Notes under the pieces: model-generated
Databases searched by the model: none
What the model was told of the DNA's origin: nothing
Seen by the model: the letters and a program-made list of their open reading frames with translations, nothing else
Shown: piece after piece, positions 25,603-34,819 of the stretch
Layout of the letters: each line of letters starts with the position of its first letter
How positions within the stretch are numbered: position 1 is the stretch's first letter
DNA from: Comamonas sp.
Lineage (GTDB): Bacteria > Pseudomonadota > Gammaproteobacteria > Burkholderiales > Burkholderiaceae_C
Direction of reading: 5' to 3'
Length of the DNA stretch: 64,000 nucleotides
NCBI GenBank assembly: GCA_015478895.1
Contig: JADMKK010000041.1
Span: 186,001 to 250,000 of the forward strand
Translations under genes and position numbers: made by a program

Positions 25603-27467
25603 GCAGCCAGACGCTTTTCCAGTTCGGCCTTGGTATCCAGCAATGCCTGGGGCATGCCGCTGGCCAGTTGCGCAAAGTGGGTGGTGTGCAGTTGCATTTC
25701 TTCGGCCCATGCGGCCTTGTCAATGCCGGTCACGGTGGCGAACTGCTCGGCGCTGAAGTCCAGTCCCGTCCAGTTGATTTCGCCGTAAGTCGGTGCCACG
25801 CCAAAGGCTGTGTCCTGACCTTGTGCCTGACCTTCGATGCGGTCAATCATCCACTTGAGCACGCGCATGTTTTCGCCGTAGCCGGGCCAGACAAACTTGC
25901 CTTCGGCATCTTTGCGGAACCAGTTGGTCTTGAAGATCTTGGGCAGCGCTGCGCCTGTGCTTTCGACCTGTTTGCCCAGGTCCAGCCAGTGCTGGAAGTA
26001 GTGGCTCATGTTGTAGCCCGCGAACGGCAACATGGCGAATGGATCGCGGCGCACCACGCCTTGTGCGCCAAAGGCGGCAGCGGTGGTCTCGGAACCCATG
26101 GTCGCGGCCATGTACACGCCTTCGGTCCAGTTGCGCGCTTCCGTTACCAACGGCACGGTGGTGGAGCGACGGCCACCGAAGATGAACGCGTCAATCTTCA
26201 CGCCAGCCGGGTCGTCCCAGGCTTCGTCCAGCGCAGGGTTGTTGGTGGCGGCCACGGTAAAGCGCGCATTGGGGTGCGCGGCCTTGGCGCCGGTTTCCTT
26301 GGCGATCGCCGGCGACCAGTCTTTACCTTGCCAGTCGATCAAATGCTCGGGCACAAAGCCGGTGTCTTTTTCCATGCCTTCCCACCACACATCGCCATCG
26401 TCGGTCAGCGCGACGTTGGTGAAGATCACGTCCTTGTCCAGGCTATTCATGCAGTTCGGGTTGGTCAGCATGTTGGTGCCCGGTGCCACGCCAAAGTAAC
26501 CCGCTTCAGGGTTGATGGCGCGCAGGCTGCCGTCGGCCTGGGGCTTGATCCAGGCGATGTCGTCACCAATGGTCGTGACCTTCCAGCCGTCAAAGCCGGT
26601 CGGGGGCACCAGCATGGAGAAGTTGGTCTTGCCGCAGGCCGAAGGGAAGGCGGCTGCGACGTGGTACTTTTTGCCTTGCGGGTTGCTCACACCCAGGATC
26701 AGCATGTGTTCTGCCAGCCAGCCTTGGGTCTTGCCCATGGTGGAGGCAATGCGCAGCGCAAAGCACTTCTTGCCCAGCAGCGCGTTGCCGCCGTAGCCCG
26801 AGCCGTACGACCAGATTTCGCGGGTTTCGGGGTAGTGCACGATGTACTTGGTGGTCGGGTTGCACGGCCAGCTGGTCGTGTCTGCTTGGCCTTCGGCCAA
26901 GGGGGCGCCCACGGTGTGCACGCAGGGCACAAACTCGCCATCGGTGCCGATCACGTCGTACACGGCACGGCCCATGCGCGTCATGATCTTCATGTTCACC
27001 GCTACGTAAGCGCTGTCAGACAGCTCAATGCCGATGTGCGCAATGGGTGAGCCCAGCGGGCCCATGGAAAACGGCACCACATACATGGTGCGACCGGCCA
27101 TGCAGCCGTCAAACAAGGGGTTCAGAATGCCGCGCATCTCGGCGGGCGCCTTCCAGTTGTTGGTCGGGCCAGCATCTTCTTCCTTTTCGCAGCAGATGAA
27201 GGTGCGGTCTTCCACGCGGGCCACATCCGAAGGGTCAGAGCAGGCCAAAAAGCTGTTGGTACGCTTGGCGGGGTTGAGTTTCTTGAACGTGCCGGCATCC
27301 ACCAGTTGCTGGCACAGCGCGTCGTACTCGGCTTGCGAGCCATCGCACCAATGTACTTTGGCGGGCTTGCACAAAGCCACCATTTCGCTGACCCAGGCAA
27401 TCAGCTGGGGGTTCTTGACATAGTCTGGGGCCTGCACTTGCAGAGCCTTGGGCGCGGCTGCGTTCAT
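25599..27467 (-). CDS. pckG: Phosphoenolpyruvate carboxykinase, GTP-dependent
   Basis: A 622-residue enzyme of the GTP-using family. The kinase P-loop [12 protein letters not shown] (about residues 275-286) includes the reactive Cys of this class, and [23 protein letters not shown] (residues about 118-140) is the PEPCK-GTP signature region. It converts oxaloacetate plus GTP to PEP and CO2, the entry to gluconeogenesis from organic acids, in keeping with a bacterium living on carboxylates. Start at 27467 follows GGAGACAACG. The leader carries a hairpin (27492-27529). Confidence 0.97.
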   Translation of the reverse strand: MNAAAPKALQVQAPDYVKNPQLIAWVSEMVALCKPAKVHWCDGSQAEYDALCQQLVDAGTFKKLNPAKRTNSFLACSDPSDVARVEDRTFICCEKEEDAGPTNNWKAPAEMRGILNPLFDGCMAGRTMYVVPFSMGPLGSPIAHIGIELSDSAYVAVNMKIMTRMGRAVYDVIGTDGEFVPCVHTVGAPLAEGQADTTSWPCNPTTKYIVHYPETREIWSYGSGYGGNALLGKKCFALRIASTMGKTQGWLAEHMLILGVSNPQGKKYHVAAAFPSACGKTNFSMLVPPTGFDGWKVTTIGDDIAWIKPQADGSLRAINPEAGYFGVAPGTNMLTNPNCMNSLDKDVIFTNVALTDDGDVWWEGMEKDTGFVPEHLIDWQGKDWSPAIAKETGAKAAHPNARFTVAATNNPALDEAWDDPAGVKIDAFIFGGRRSTTVPLVTEARNWTEGVYMAATMGSETTAAAFGAQGVVRRDPFAMLPFAGYNMSHYFQHWLDLGKQVESTGAALPKIFKTNWFRKDAEGKFVWPGYGENMRVLKWMIDRIEGQAQGQDTAFGVAPTYGEINWTGLDFSAEQFATVTGIDKAAWAEEMQLHTTHFAQLASGMPQALLDTKAELEKRLAA

Positions 27468-27491
27468 CGTTGTCTCCGAGAAAGTTAAAAG

Positions 27492-27529
27492 CGGTCATGG
27501 CAGCCCTCCCACAAGGGTTGGCATGACCG
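27492..27529 (-). other. Leader hairpin upstream of pckG
   Basis: CGGTCATG (27492-27499) and CATGACCG (27522-27529) enclose a second pairing, CCCT with AGGG. In the pckG direction this ends about 25 bases before the start codon and has no T tract. It could be a leader structure or an operator dyad. Confidence 0.45.
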
Positions 27530-27734
27530 TTCTTGTTGCCTGATATGCCACTTTTTTCGGCAGCAGACGGCCATTCTAGGGAGCTGTCATAAAAAAGCCA
27601 TCCATGAAATGCGTAAATCTATGCGTTTGAAGTATGAGGTTATGTGGTTTGTGCGTGCTTGAAGCGCGTTATGGTCAGCCGCCAATACGCGGTGCGGTAT
27701 CAATCGCACAATGCTGGCAGTGAAAGGGCTTGTC

Positions 27735-29117
27735 ATGTCTCAACAAAAATTTTTAGAAGATTTACAGCAAATGCTGGGCGCGGAAGCCGTGCAGTGTGGT
27801 GATGCCATTGAAGTACGGTTTTACACTGACTGGAGCGGCACGCCGCCTGTGGTGCCTCTGGCACTGGTGCGTCCCCGCAGCACGCAAGACGTCAGCGCAA
27901 CGCTGCGCCTGTGCCATGCACACCGTATTCCTGTGGTGCCGCAGGGCGGCCTGACAGGGCTGGCTGGTGGCGCTGTGCCCGTGCAAGGCTGCGTGGCCAT
28001 CTCCATGGAACGCATGAATGCCATGGAAGACTTGAACGCGCAATCGGCCTTGATGACGGTGCAAGCCGGTGTCACGCTGCAGCAGGTGCAAGAGGCGGCG
28101 CTGGAAGCCGGACTGGTGTTTGGCGTGGATCTGGGCGCACGCGGCAGCTGCCAGATTGGCGGCAATGTGGCCACCAACGCCGGTGGCAATGCCGTGCTGC
28201 AGCACGGCATGATGCGTGAGCAGGTGCTGGGCCTGGAAGTGGTGCTGGCCGATGGCACCGTGCTGCCCATGCTGCGCCCCATGCTCAAGAACAACACGGG
28301 CTACGACCTCAAGCAGTTCTTTATTGGCGCGGAAGGTACGCTGGGCATCATCACGCGGGTGCTGCTGCGCCTGCGTCCCAAGCCACAAGCCAAGGCCACA
28401 GCACTGGTGGCCATGCCCAGCTTTGACGCTTCCTTGGCCGTGCTGCAGCACATGCAGGCACGCTTTGGCAACAGTGTCTCGGCGTTTGAGCTGATGTGGG
28501 ACAACTTTGTCCAAGCCTCCATGCGCTGGCAAGGCCTGCAGGCGCCGTTTGCGCAAGCACACCCATTGCTGGCGCTGATTGACGTCGATGGCAAGGAGGA
28601 AGCCAGCTTGCGCGAAGCCTTAGAAGCTGCGCTGGGGGAAGTCATGGAAGTCGAACATGTCGTGGACGCGGTGATTGCACAGTCGCAGACGCAAGCCAAA
28701 ACACTGTGGAAATTGCGTGAAGCCCCGGCAGAATTCAGCACGCATTTGCACCCGTCGATCAACTTTGACGTGAGCCTGCCGCAGGCGGACATCGGCCGCT
28801 TTGCCGATGCCATTCAGGCAGCCTTCGACCTGCGCTGGCCCGGCCACTTCAGCTTGTTCTTTGGGCATGTGGGAGATGGCAACCTGCATGTCTCGACGGA
28901 CGGAAAAACGGTCAACGGCGAGTGCGATGCGGTAGAAGCTGAGCTGTACCGCGTGGTGGGTGAGTTCCAGGGTTCGGTGTCTGCCGAACACGGCATTGGG
29001 GTGCACAAAAAACCGTACCTGGCGCTGTGCCGCACGCCGCAGGAGCTGGCGGCCATGCGTGCCATCAAGGCCGCGCTCGATCCGCTGAATCTGATGAACC
29101 CCGGCAAGGTGCTGTAA
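27735..29117 (+). CDS. FAD-linked oxidoreductase, GlcD/D-2-hydroxyacid dehydrogenase type
   Basis: A 460-residue protein of the FAD_binding_4 family. Visible: PQGGLTGLAGGAVP (about 74-87) for FAD pyrophosphate, GARGSCQIGGNVATNAGGN (about 134-152), and the C-terminal HVGDGNLHV and SAEHGIGVHKK blocks that bind metal and substrate carboxylate. It should oxidise a D-2-hydroxyacid such as D-lactate, glycolate or D-2-hydroxyglutarate and pass electrons to a quinone or flavoprotein. Start at 27735 (MSQQKFLEDLQQ) has GAAAGGG eight bases before; a 24-base longer in-frame start also exists. It is followed 13 bases later by alkB. Confidence 0.93.
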   Translation: MSQQKFLEDLQQMLGAEAVQCGDAIEVRFYTDWSGTPPVVPLALVRPRSTQDVSATLRLCHAHRIPVVPQGGLTGLAGGAVPVQGCVAISMERMNAMEDLNAQSALMTVQAGVTLQQVQEAALEAGLVFGVDLGARGSCQIGGNVATNAGGNAVLQHGMMREQVLGLEVVLADGTVLPMLRPMLKNNTGYDLKQFFIGAEGTLGIITRVLLRLRPKPQAKATALVAMPSFDASLAVLQHMQARFGNSVSAFELMWDNFVQASMRWQGLQAPFAQAHPLLALIDVDGKEEASLREALEAALGEVMEVEHVVDAVIAQSQTQAKTLWKLREAPAEFSTHLHPSINFDVSLPQADIGRFADAIQAAFDLRWPGHFSLFFGHVGDGNLHVSTDGKTVNGECDAVEAELYRVVGEFQGSVSAEHGIGVHKKPYLALCRTPQELAAMRAIKAALDPLNLMNPGKVL

Positions 29118-29130
29118 GCCGGAATGCACG

Positions 29131-29790
29131 ATGACACTGCCTTTGTTTGACACAGAACCCCAGCCGCCGCAAACCATTGCGGACGGTGCGGTGCTGCTGC
29201 GCGGCTGGGCAGCTGTCAATGATGGTGAGTGGATGGCTGCCGTGCAGCAGGTACTGGCGCAGCAGCCGTTTCAAGCCGCATACACGGCCAGTGGCTTGCC
29301 CATGTCGGTACGCACCAGCAATTGCGGCGAGTGGGGCTGGGCAGCCAACCGCAACGCGTATGGCTATACGCGCAGCGATCCGCTGACCGGCAAGCTCTGG
29401 CCGTCAATGCCTCAATTTTTGAAGCAGCAGGCCAAGGTGCTGTCTGGGCTTGCGGGCTATTTGGGCTTTGAACCGGATGTGTGCCTGATCAACTGCTACG
29501 AAGTCGGCGCGAAGATGGGCTTGCACCACGATGCCGATGAGCGCGACAAGTTCGCACCGATTGTGTCCGTGTCGCTGGGCCTGCCGTGCACCTTTGTGTG
29601 GGGTGGATTGCAGCGCTCGGACCCCGTGCGCAGTTTTCGGCTGGAGCATGGCGATGTGCTGGTGTGGGGAGGCGCATCGCGCATGGTGTTTCATGGTGTA
29701 CGGCCCTTGCAGGCGGGACAGCACCCTTTGCTGGGGGCGCAGCGCTGGAATCTCACCTTCCGCATGGCACGGGCTATTTATACGGCCTGA
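29131..29790 (+). CDS. alkB: Alpha-ketoglutarate-dependent dioxygenase AlkB
   Basis: A protein of 219 residues matching E. coli AlkB (216). The iron-binding HxD is LHHDADE with His131/Asp133 region, preceded by the [14 protein letters not shown] motif; the distal His lies in MVFHGVRPL, and RWNLTFR near the C-terminus binds 2-oxoglutarate and the base. It removes 1-methyladenine and 3-methylcytosine lesions by oxidative demethylation. No ada gene is adjacent; it sits between a FAD oxidase and metH, possibly co-transcribed with the former. Confidence 0.95.
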   Translation: MTLPLFDTEPQPPQTIADGAVLLRGWAAVNDGEWMAAVQQVLAQQPFQAAYTASGLPMSVRTSNCGEWGWAANRNAYGYTRSDPLTGKLWPSMPQFLKQQAKVLSGLAGYLGFEPDVCLINCYEVGAKMGLHHDADERDKFAPIVSVSLGLPCTFVWGGLQRSDPVRSFRLEHGDVLVWGGASRMVFHGVRPLQAGQHPLLGAQRWNLTFRMARAIYTA

Positions 29791-29864
29791 GTGCGCCGGT
29801 GGCGCGCCAGCACATATCGACATGCTGCGGCGCAGGGCTTGCGCAGCTTCCTACAATTGAGCCT

Positions 29865-30929
29865 ATGAGCCTGCCTACCTACACCCGCGCCCAAGAACTG
29901 CCCGCCTTGCTGCAACAGCGTATTGCCATCCTCGATGGCGCCATGGGCACCATGATCCAACGCTTCAAGCTGGGCGAAGCCCAGTACCGCGGCGAAGGCT
30001 ATGCCGGCGTAGACGGGGCAGGCGCGCGCTTTGCGGACTTCCCGCGTGACGTCAAGGGAAACAACGAGCTGCTGTCCATCACCCGCCCGGACGTGATTCG
30101 GGACATCCACGAAAAGTACCTGGCCGCCGGGGCTGATCTGATCGAGACCAACACCTTTGGTGCTACCACCGTGGCGCAAGACGACTACCACATGGCCGAT
30201 CTGGCGCGCGAGATGAACCTCAAGAGCGCGCAGATCGCGCGTGCGGCCTGCGACAAGTACAGCGTCAATGGCCGCAAGTGCTATGTGGCCGGCGCCCTGG
30301 GCCCCACGCCCAAGACCGCCTCCATCAGCCCCGATGTGAATGACCCCGGCGCGCGCAATGTGAGTTTTGAAACCCTGCGCCAAGCCTACTTTGAGCAGAC
30401 CGTGGCGCTGATTGAAGGCGGCGCAGACGTGATTTTGGTCGAGACGATTTTCGACACCCTCAACGCCAAGGCCGCGCTGTTTGCCGTGGAAGAAGCGTTT
30501 GAAGCCACGGGCGAGGTGCTGCCCATCATGATCAGCGGCACCGTGACCGATGCCTCGGGCCGCATTCTGTCGGGCCAGACCGTGACGGCCTTCTGGCACA
30601 GCGTGCGCCACAGCAACCCGCTGTCGGTGGGGCTGAACTGCGCGCTGGGTGCCACGTTGATGCGCCCTTACATCCAGGAGCTGGCCAAGGCCGCGCCGGA
30701 CACCTTCATCAGCTGCTACCCGAATGCCGGCCTGCCCAACCCCATGAGCGATACCGGCTTTGACGAAACCCCGGACGTGACCAGCCGCCTGGTGCATGAG
30801 TTTGCAGCCGAAGGCCTGGTCAACATCGTCGGCGGCTGCTGCGGCACCACGCCCGACCACATTGGTGCGATTGCCCAGGCGGTGTCGGGCGATAAGGGCC
30901 GCAAGCTGTTCTACGCTGCAGACGCTTAA
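29865..30929 (+). CDS. metH: Methionine synthase, homocysteine-binding half (split MetH N-terminal module)
   Basis: A protein of 354 residues corresponding to module 1 of cobalamin-dependent methionine synthase. It begins [18 protein letters not shown], and zinc ligands are visible as Cys259 (LNCALGA) and Cys325-Cys326 ([10 protein letters not shown]). It binds homocysteine for methyl transfer from methylcobalamin. The folate, cobalamin and activation modules are absent here and form a separate 919-residue protein at 59582-62341, 28.7 kb away on the same strand. The frame ends cleanly with TAA, so this is a genuine split rather than a frameshift. The ATG at 29865 fits the family; upstream in-frame text belongs to alkB's other frame. 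Confidence 0.94.
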   Translation: MSLPTYTRAQELPALLQQRIAILDGAMGTMIQRFKLGEAQYRGEGYAGVDGAGARFADFPRDVKGNNELLSITRPDVIRDIHEKYLAAGADLIETNTFGATTVAQDDYHMADLAREMNLKSAQIARAACDKYSVNGRKCYVAGALGPTPKTASISPDVNDPGARNVSFETLRQAYFEQTVALIEGGADVILVETIFDTLNAKAALFAVEEAFEATGEVLPIMISGTVTDASGRILSGQTVTAFWHSVRHSNPLSVGLNCALGATLMRPYIQELAKAAPDTFISCYPNAGLPNPMSDTGFDETPDVTSRLVHEFAAEGLVNIVGGCCGTTPDHIGAIAQAVSGDKGRKLFYAADA

Positions 30930-31084
30930 GCATCCCATCGTCGGATGAGCGACTGGTCTCACATCTAGCCGTAACTTGGTAGCCAGAGGCCGGGAGTTTG
31001 TCCCTGCCGCCTCGCAGCGTTGCTGCGGCAGGTCTGTGGGGTACCAGCGCTGCGCCTTGTTCTGAAGCAGGTGCTGTATTAGTC

Positions 31085-31127
31085 AAATCGGCTTCCGGCG
31101 CTTATTCAGCAAGGGCTGATAGCTATG
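31085..31127 (-). repeat. Dispersed intergenic repeat, reverse copy
   Basis: GGCGCTTATTCAGCAAGGGCTGATAGCTAT: on the minus strand AGCTATCAGCCCTT, a short loop, then AAGCGCC. It closely parallels the copy at 44436. Confidence 0.7.
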
Positions 31128-31171
31128 CTTTGTGCGGGGTGTGGCGGCCCGCCGCAGTGCGCACTAGGCGC

Positions 31172-31194
31172 AAAAAAGCCCTGCCAGGCAGGGC
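31172..31194 (-). terminator. Terminator of the nirK-norB operon
   Basis: On the minus strand GCCCTGCC and GGCAGGGC pair and run straight into six T residues. It lies 48 bases after the hemerythrin gene stop. Confidence 0.85.
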
Positions 31195-31241
31195 AAGAGG
31201 TGCCACTTGAAAATCAATTGCTGGAGGTGCAGGCCAGCGCG

Positions 31242-31664
31242 TCAGACCAGCTCTGCCTGCGCCTCGATGCGCGGGTAGAACTCGAGGTTTTCGCGCTGCA
31301 TGCGGGCGTGCAGCTGGCGCAGCACCGCGTTGGCATCGGTGCGAAAACCCTCGGCATCGCTGCGCAGGCGCGCGACCGTGTTCCAGCGGCGCACAAAGGC
31401 GTCATAGGCCTGGGCCAGCGGCGCCATCTCGCTCTGGTAGTGGCGGCCCAGGCGCGCCAGCTCGGCGTCACCGCCGCGCTGCAGCGCGGGGTACAGGGCC
31501 TGGTCTTCCACGGCCAGGTGCAGCTTGACGATGGCGCTCATGGCGATCATGCCCTGGGCAATCGCCTCGGCGTTGTCGGCCACACCGGCGTGTGTGAGTG
31601 CACGCAGGCTGGCCACGCGGCGCAGGATGTCGGTGTGCTGGTGTTTGAGTTTGTCGATCTGCAT
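31242..31664 (-). CDS. Hemerythrin domain-containing protein
   Basis: A 140-residue four-helix protein. Start MQIDKLKHQHTDILRRV holds the first iron ligands (His9/His11 region), LHLAVEDQALYPAL (about 52-65) the His-x3-Glu motif, and ENLEFYPRIEAQ the C-terminal helix. It would bind a di-iron centre and O2 or NO in the cytoplasm. As the last gene of the nirK-ytfE-norB cluster, 68 bases after norB, it is likely to scavenge or sense NO. The start was chosen by conservation; upstream residues are unrelated. Function beyond di-iron binding is inferred from context. Confidence 0.85.
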   Translation of the reverse strand: MQIDKLKHQHTDILRRVASLRALTHAGVADNAEAIAQGMIAMSAIVKLHLAVEDQALYPALQRGGDAELARLGRHYQSEMAPLAQAYDAFVRRWNTVARLRSDAEGFRTDANAVLRQLHARMQRENLEFYPRIEAQAELV

Positions 31665-31732
31665 GGTGTTTTTTTGTCGGTTGTCTGGGGTGGAGACTTG
31701 CGCCCGCAGCACGGGCGCAAGTCGGGGGTGGC

Positions 31733-34018
31733 TTATTTGCCCAGGGTGACGCCGCTGGGCAGCAGCGCAGGTTTGGCCGTGCCGGAGCCGAGCACGCCCG
31801 TCACCACCTGCCAGGCCATGGCCAGCGCGCCGACGATGAAGACCACGTCACCGAAGGTACGCACCCAGCGCAGCGTTTGCAGCAGCGGCTGCTGCATAAA
31901 GGTTTCGCTGCGGGCCCACCACAGGCCTTCGCTGACGCTGGCGTGGAACTGGATCAGGCCGATGGGCAGCAGGCTGGTGGCAATCATCAGCACCAGGCCG
32001 CCGTTGAGGCACCAGAAGGCGGTGCGCATCAGGCCTTCGCTGAACACCAGCTGTGGGCGCACATAGCGCAGCACCATCAAGCTAAAGCCCAGTGCCAGGA
32101 AGCCATAGACACCAAACAGTGCGGCGTGGGCGTGCAGCGGCGTGGTGTTCAGGCCTTGCACGTAGTACAGCGAGATGGGCGGGTTGATCATGAAGCCGAA
32201 GACGCCCGCACCCAGCATGTTCCAGAAGGCTACGGCGACAAAGCACAGCAGCGGCCATTTGACCTGCTGCATCCACGGCGCGCGCTGTTGCAGGCGCCAG
32301 TTTTCCCAGGCTTCGTGGCCCAGCACGATCAGCGGCACCACTTCCAGCGCGCTGAATGACGCACCGACGGCCATCACCGGGGTGGTGGTGCCAGCAAAGT
32401 ACAGGTGGTGGAAGGTGCCGGGAATGCCGCCCAGCAGGAACAGCGAGGCCGAGGCCAGGCTGGCCGTGGTGGCCATGCGACGCGAAACCAGTCCCATGCT
32501 GGAGAACACAAAGGCCAGGCCGGTGGTGGCAAACACTTCAAAGAAGCCTTCCACCCACAGGTGCACCACCCACCAGCGCCAGTACTCCATCACCGTCAGG
32601 CTGGTGCGCTCGCCATAGAACAGGCCGGCGCCGTAGAACAGGCCAATCGCCGCGCACGAGCAGGTCAGCAGCGCCAGCAGGTTTTTGTCTTCGCCGTTGC
32701 GTGCCAGCAGTGCTGGCAGCACGCCGCGCAGCATCAGCACCAGCCACAGCAGCATGCCTACCCATTTGAGGATCTGCCACAGGCGGCCCAGGTCCACAAA
32801 CTCATAGCCCTGGTGGCCCAGCCAGAAGTTCCACTCGGGCGGCATGATCTGTGCAATCGCCAGATAGTTGCCGACAAAAGAGCCGACGCAAACAAAGACC
32901 AGCGCCCAGAACAGCACGTCCACGCCCAGCTTCTGGAACTTGGGGTCCTTGCCTCCGTTGATCACGGGCGCCAGGAACAAGCCCAGCGCCAGAAAGCCCG
33001 TGGCAATCCAGAACAGCGCGCTTTGGATGTGCCAGGTGCGCGTCAGCGCATAGGGGAACCACTGCGAGACATCGACGCCGTAGAACTCCTGGCCTTCGAC
33101 GGTGTAGTGCGCGGTAAAGCCGCCCAGCAGCACCTGAAAGACAAACAGGCCCACTACCAGCAGCAGGTACTTGGCCAGCGCGCGCTGCGAGGGCGTGAGG
33201 GCAAAGCGGGTCAGCGGGTCTTGCGCCGGGGCGGCGGCTTCATCGCCGTCCTGGTGGCGCAGGAAGGACCAGCCCCAGACCAAAAAGCCCACGCCCGCCA
33301 GCAAGATCACCACGCTGACAATCGACCACACCACGTTTTCGCTGCTGGGCACGTTGTCGATTAGCGGTTCGTGCGGCCAGTTGTTGGTGTAGGTGACGCG
33401 GCTGTCGGGGCGCTCGGTGGCGGCGGCCCAGGCGGTCCAGAAGAAGAACTTGGTCATCTGCGCGCGGCGTTCGGCGCTGGGCAGGGTGTTTTCCTTCATC
33501 GCAAAGCTCTTGCGGCTGCCGCGCAGCGCGGGCTCGTCGGAGAACAGCTGCTCGTAATACTGCGCGGTCTGCGCCATGGCCTGGGCGCGGCGTGTGCTCA
33601 CCGTGAGCGTGTCGGTGTCATCCACGCGGTTGTGGCGGTATTCGTCCTTCAGCTCGGCGCGCAGCGCGGCCTGGGCACCCACGTTCAGGCTGTCATAGGC
33701 CTGCTGGTGGCGTTCTTGCGCACCCAGCTCCAGCCAGGCCGTCAGCTCGCGGTGCAGCCAGTCTGCGGTCCAGTCGGGTGCCTGGTAGGCGCCGTGGCCC
33801 CAGATGGAGCCCAGTTGCATGCCGCCTACCGATTGCCAGGCGGTCTGGCCATCGAGGATGTCGTCTTCGGTAAACAGCGCCTCGCCCTGGGCGGTGACGA
33901 CATGGTCGGGAATTGGCGGCGCGGAGCGGTAGATGTCCGCGCCCAGATAGCCGAGCAGCGAGAACATCACGATGCACAGGGCAATCAGTGTGAACCAGTG
34001 TTTTTTGTACGGACCCAT
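31733..34018 (-). CDS. norB: Quinol-dependent nitric oxide reductase (qNOR, NorB/NorZ)
   Basis: A 761-residue inner-membrane protein of the heme-copper oxidase superfamily. The N-terminal extension (about 30-230) replaces the NorC cytochrome subunit and carries GMQLGSIWGHGAYQ (about 66-79). About fourteen membrane segments follow, with HLWVEGFFEVFATTG (about 478-492) and FHHLYFAGTTTPV (about 532-544) supplying conserved Glu and the active-site His pair. It reduces two NO to N2O using quinol. No norC gene is present, which agrees with the single-subunit type. It lies 26 bases downstream of ytfE and is co-transcribed with nirK from the NorR-controlled promoter. Confidence 0.96.
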   Translation of the reverse strand: MGPYKKHWFTLIALCIVMFSLLGYLGADIYRSAPPIPDHVVTAQGEALFTEDDILDGQTAWQSVGGMQLGSIWGHGAYQAPDWTADWLHRELTAWLELGAQERHQQAYDSLNVGAQAALRAELKDEYRHNRVDDTDTLTVSTRRAQAMAQTAQYYEQLFSDEPALRGSRKSFAMKENTLPSAERRAQMTKFFFWTAWAAATERPDSRVTYTNNWPHEPLIDNVPSSENVVWSIVSVVILLAGVGFLVWGWSFLRHQDGDEAAAPAQDPLTRFALTPSQRALAKYLLLVVGLFVFQVLLGGFTAHYTVEGQEFYGVDVSQWFPYALTRTWHIQSALFWIATGFLALGLFLAPVINGGKDPKFQKLGVDVLFWALVFVCVGSFVGNYLAIAQIMPPEWNFWLGHQGYEFVDLGRLWQILKWVGMLLWLVLMLRGVLPALLARNGEDKNLLALLTCSCAAIGLFYGAGLFYGERTSLTVMEYWRWWVVHLWVEGFFEVFATTGLAFVFSSMGLVSRRMATTASLASASLFLLGGIPGTFHHLYFAGTTTPVMAVGASFSALEVVPLIVLGHEAWENWRLQQRAPWMQQVKWPLLCFVAVAFWNMLGAGVFGFMINPPISLYYVQGLNTTPLHAHAALFGVYGFLALGFSLMVLRYVRPQLVFSEGLMRTAFWCLNGGLVLMIATSLLPIGLIQFHASVSEGLWWARSETFMQQPLLQTLRWVRTFGDVVFIVGALAMAWQVVTGVLGSGTAKPALLPSGVTLGK

Positions 34019-34044
34019 GGTGTGTGGCCCTCCCTGTCAAAGAT

Positions 34045-34722
34045 TTACAAGACCTGTGCGGGCGCAAAGCGCTCGAACAGGATGTTGTTTTCGGTGTGGA
34101 TGTGCTGCATCAGGTCGTCGCGGAAACTGCGCAGCCCCATGTAGAGCGCGCGCCAGGTGGTGCAGGCGTCGCGTGGCGTGGTGATGTCGTGGGTCAGCGC
34201 GGCCAGGCGGCGCAGCTCGACGCCGTGGTCATCGTGCTCGGCCCGCATGGCCGAGATGGGCATGCTGGCCATCTCGGCCTGGCCGCGCTTGATCATGGGA
34301 AACAGCACCACCTCTTCCTTGCGCATATGGCTTTCCAGCTCCTGGGCCATGGCGTCTAGGTGGTCGGCCAGGCCGTGCGGGCAGTCTTCGCGCTCGCCAT
34401 GCACATGCTCCACGCGGCGCGCCAGGCGAATCAGCTCGGGCAACTGCTCGCGGTGCACGGCGTGGTAGCGCGTCAGCAGGTGTTCCACCAGTTCGGTGTC
34501 GCTGGTCTGGCTCCAGTCCAGCGCCTGGGCGGCTGCGGCGCGGGCTTCCAGTGTTTCCAGGCCCTGCACCAGTGCGGGCAGGTCGATGCCCAGGCCTTCG
34601 GTGGCCGTGCGCAGGCTGCGGTTGCCGGCGCAGCAAAAGTCGAGCTGGTAGCTGTTAAAGAGTGCGGTAGCACCCGGGATACGGCGGGCGAGCTGGCCCA
34701 GTGATTGCTCCATGTAAGACAT
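34045..34722 (-). CDS. ytfE: Iron-sulfur cluster repair di-iron protein (YtfE/ScdA/RIC)
   Basis: A 225-residue protein. The N-terminal ScdA domain contains RRIPGATALFNSYQLDFCCAGN-type sequence (residues about 13-34) with the conserved Cys pair, and the C-terminal hemerythrin-like domain has HREQLPEL, ESHMRKEEVVLFPMI and HTENNILFERF, supplying the His/Glu iron ligands. It repairs iron-sulfur clusters damaged by NO and oxidants. It sits between nirK and norB, so its expression is tied to NO production. The start at 34722 (MSYMEQSLGQLA) has AGGAGGCTTGCC upstream; the ATG nine bases later is less well placed. Confidence 0.94.
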   Translation of the reverse strand: MSYMEQSLGQLARRIPGATALFNSYQLDFCCAGNRSLRTATEGLGIDLPALVQGLETLEARAAAAQALDWSQTSDTELVEHLLTRYHAVHREQLPELIRLARRVEHVHGEREDCPHGLADHLDAMAQELESHMRKEEVVLFPMIKRGQAEMASMPISAMRAEHDDHGVELRRLAALTHDITTPRDACTTWRALYMGLRSFRDDLMQHIHTENNILFERFAPAQVL

Positions 34723-34819
34723 GGCAAGCCTCCTGATTGGTGGTATTCGGTGGGGAGAGAGCGGCAGCCCGCTGCATGCGGGAGCGAGGCTGCCTGTGGG
34801 GCGGTTCTTCGGCCAGCGT

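Larger units (their letters stand above)
30930..31241. other. Intergenic region between split metH and the denitrification operon
   Basis: No gene is visible in these 312 bases. It contains a repeat copy (31085-31127) and the minus-strand terminator of the nirK operon (31172-31194). CATCC and GGATG near 30932-30947 could form a weak hairpin after metH without a T tract. Confidence 0.6.
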
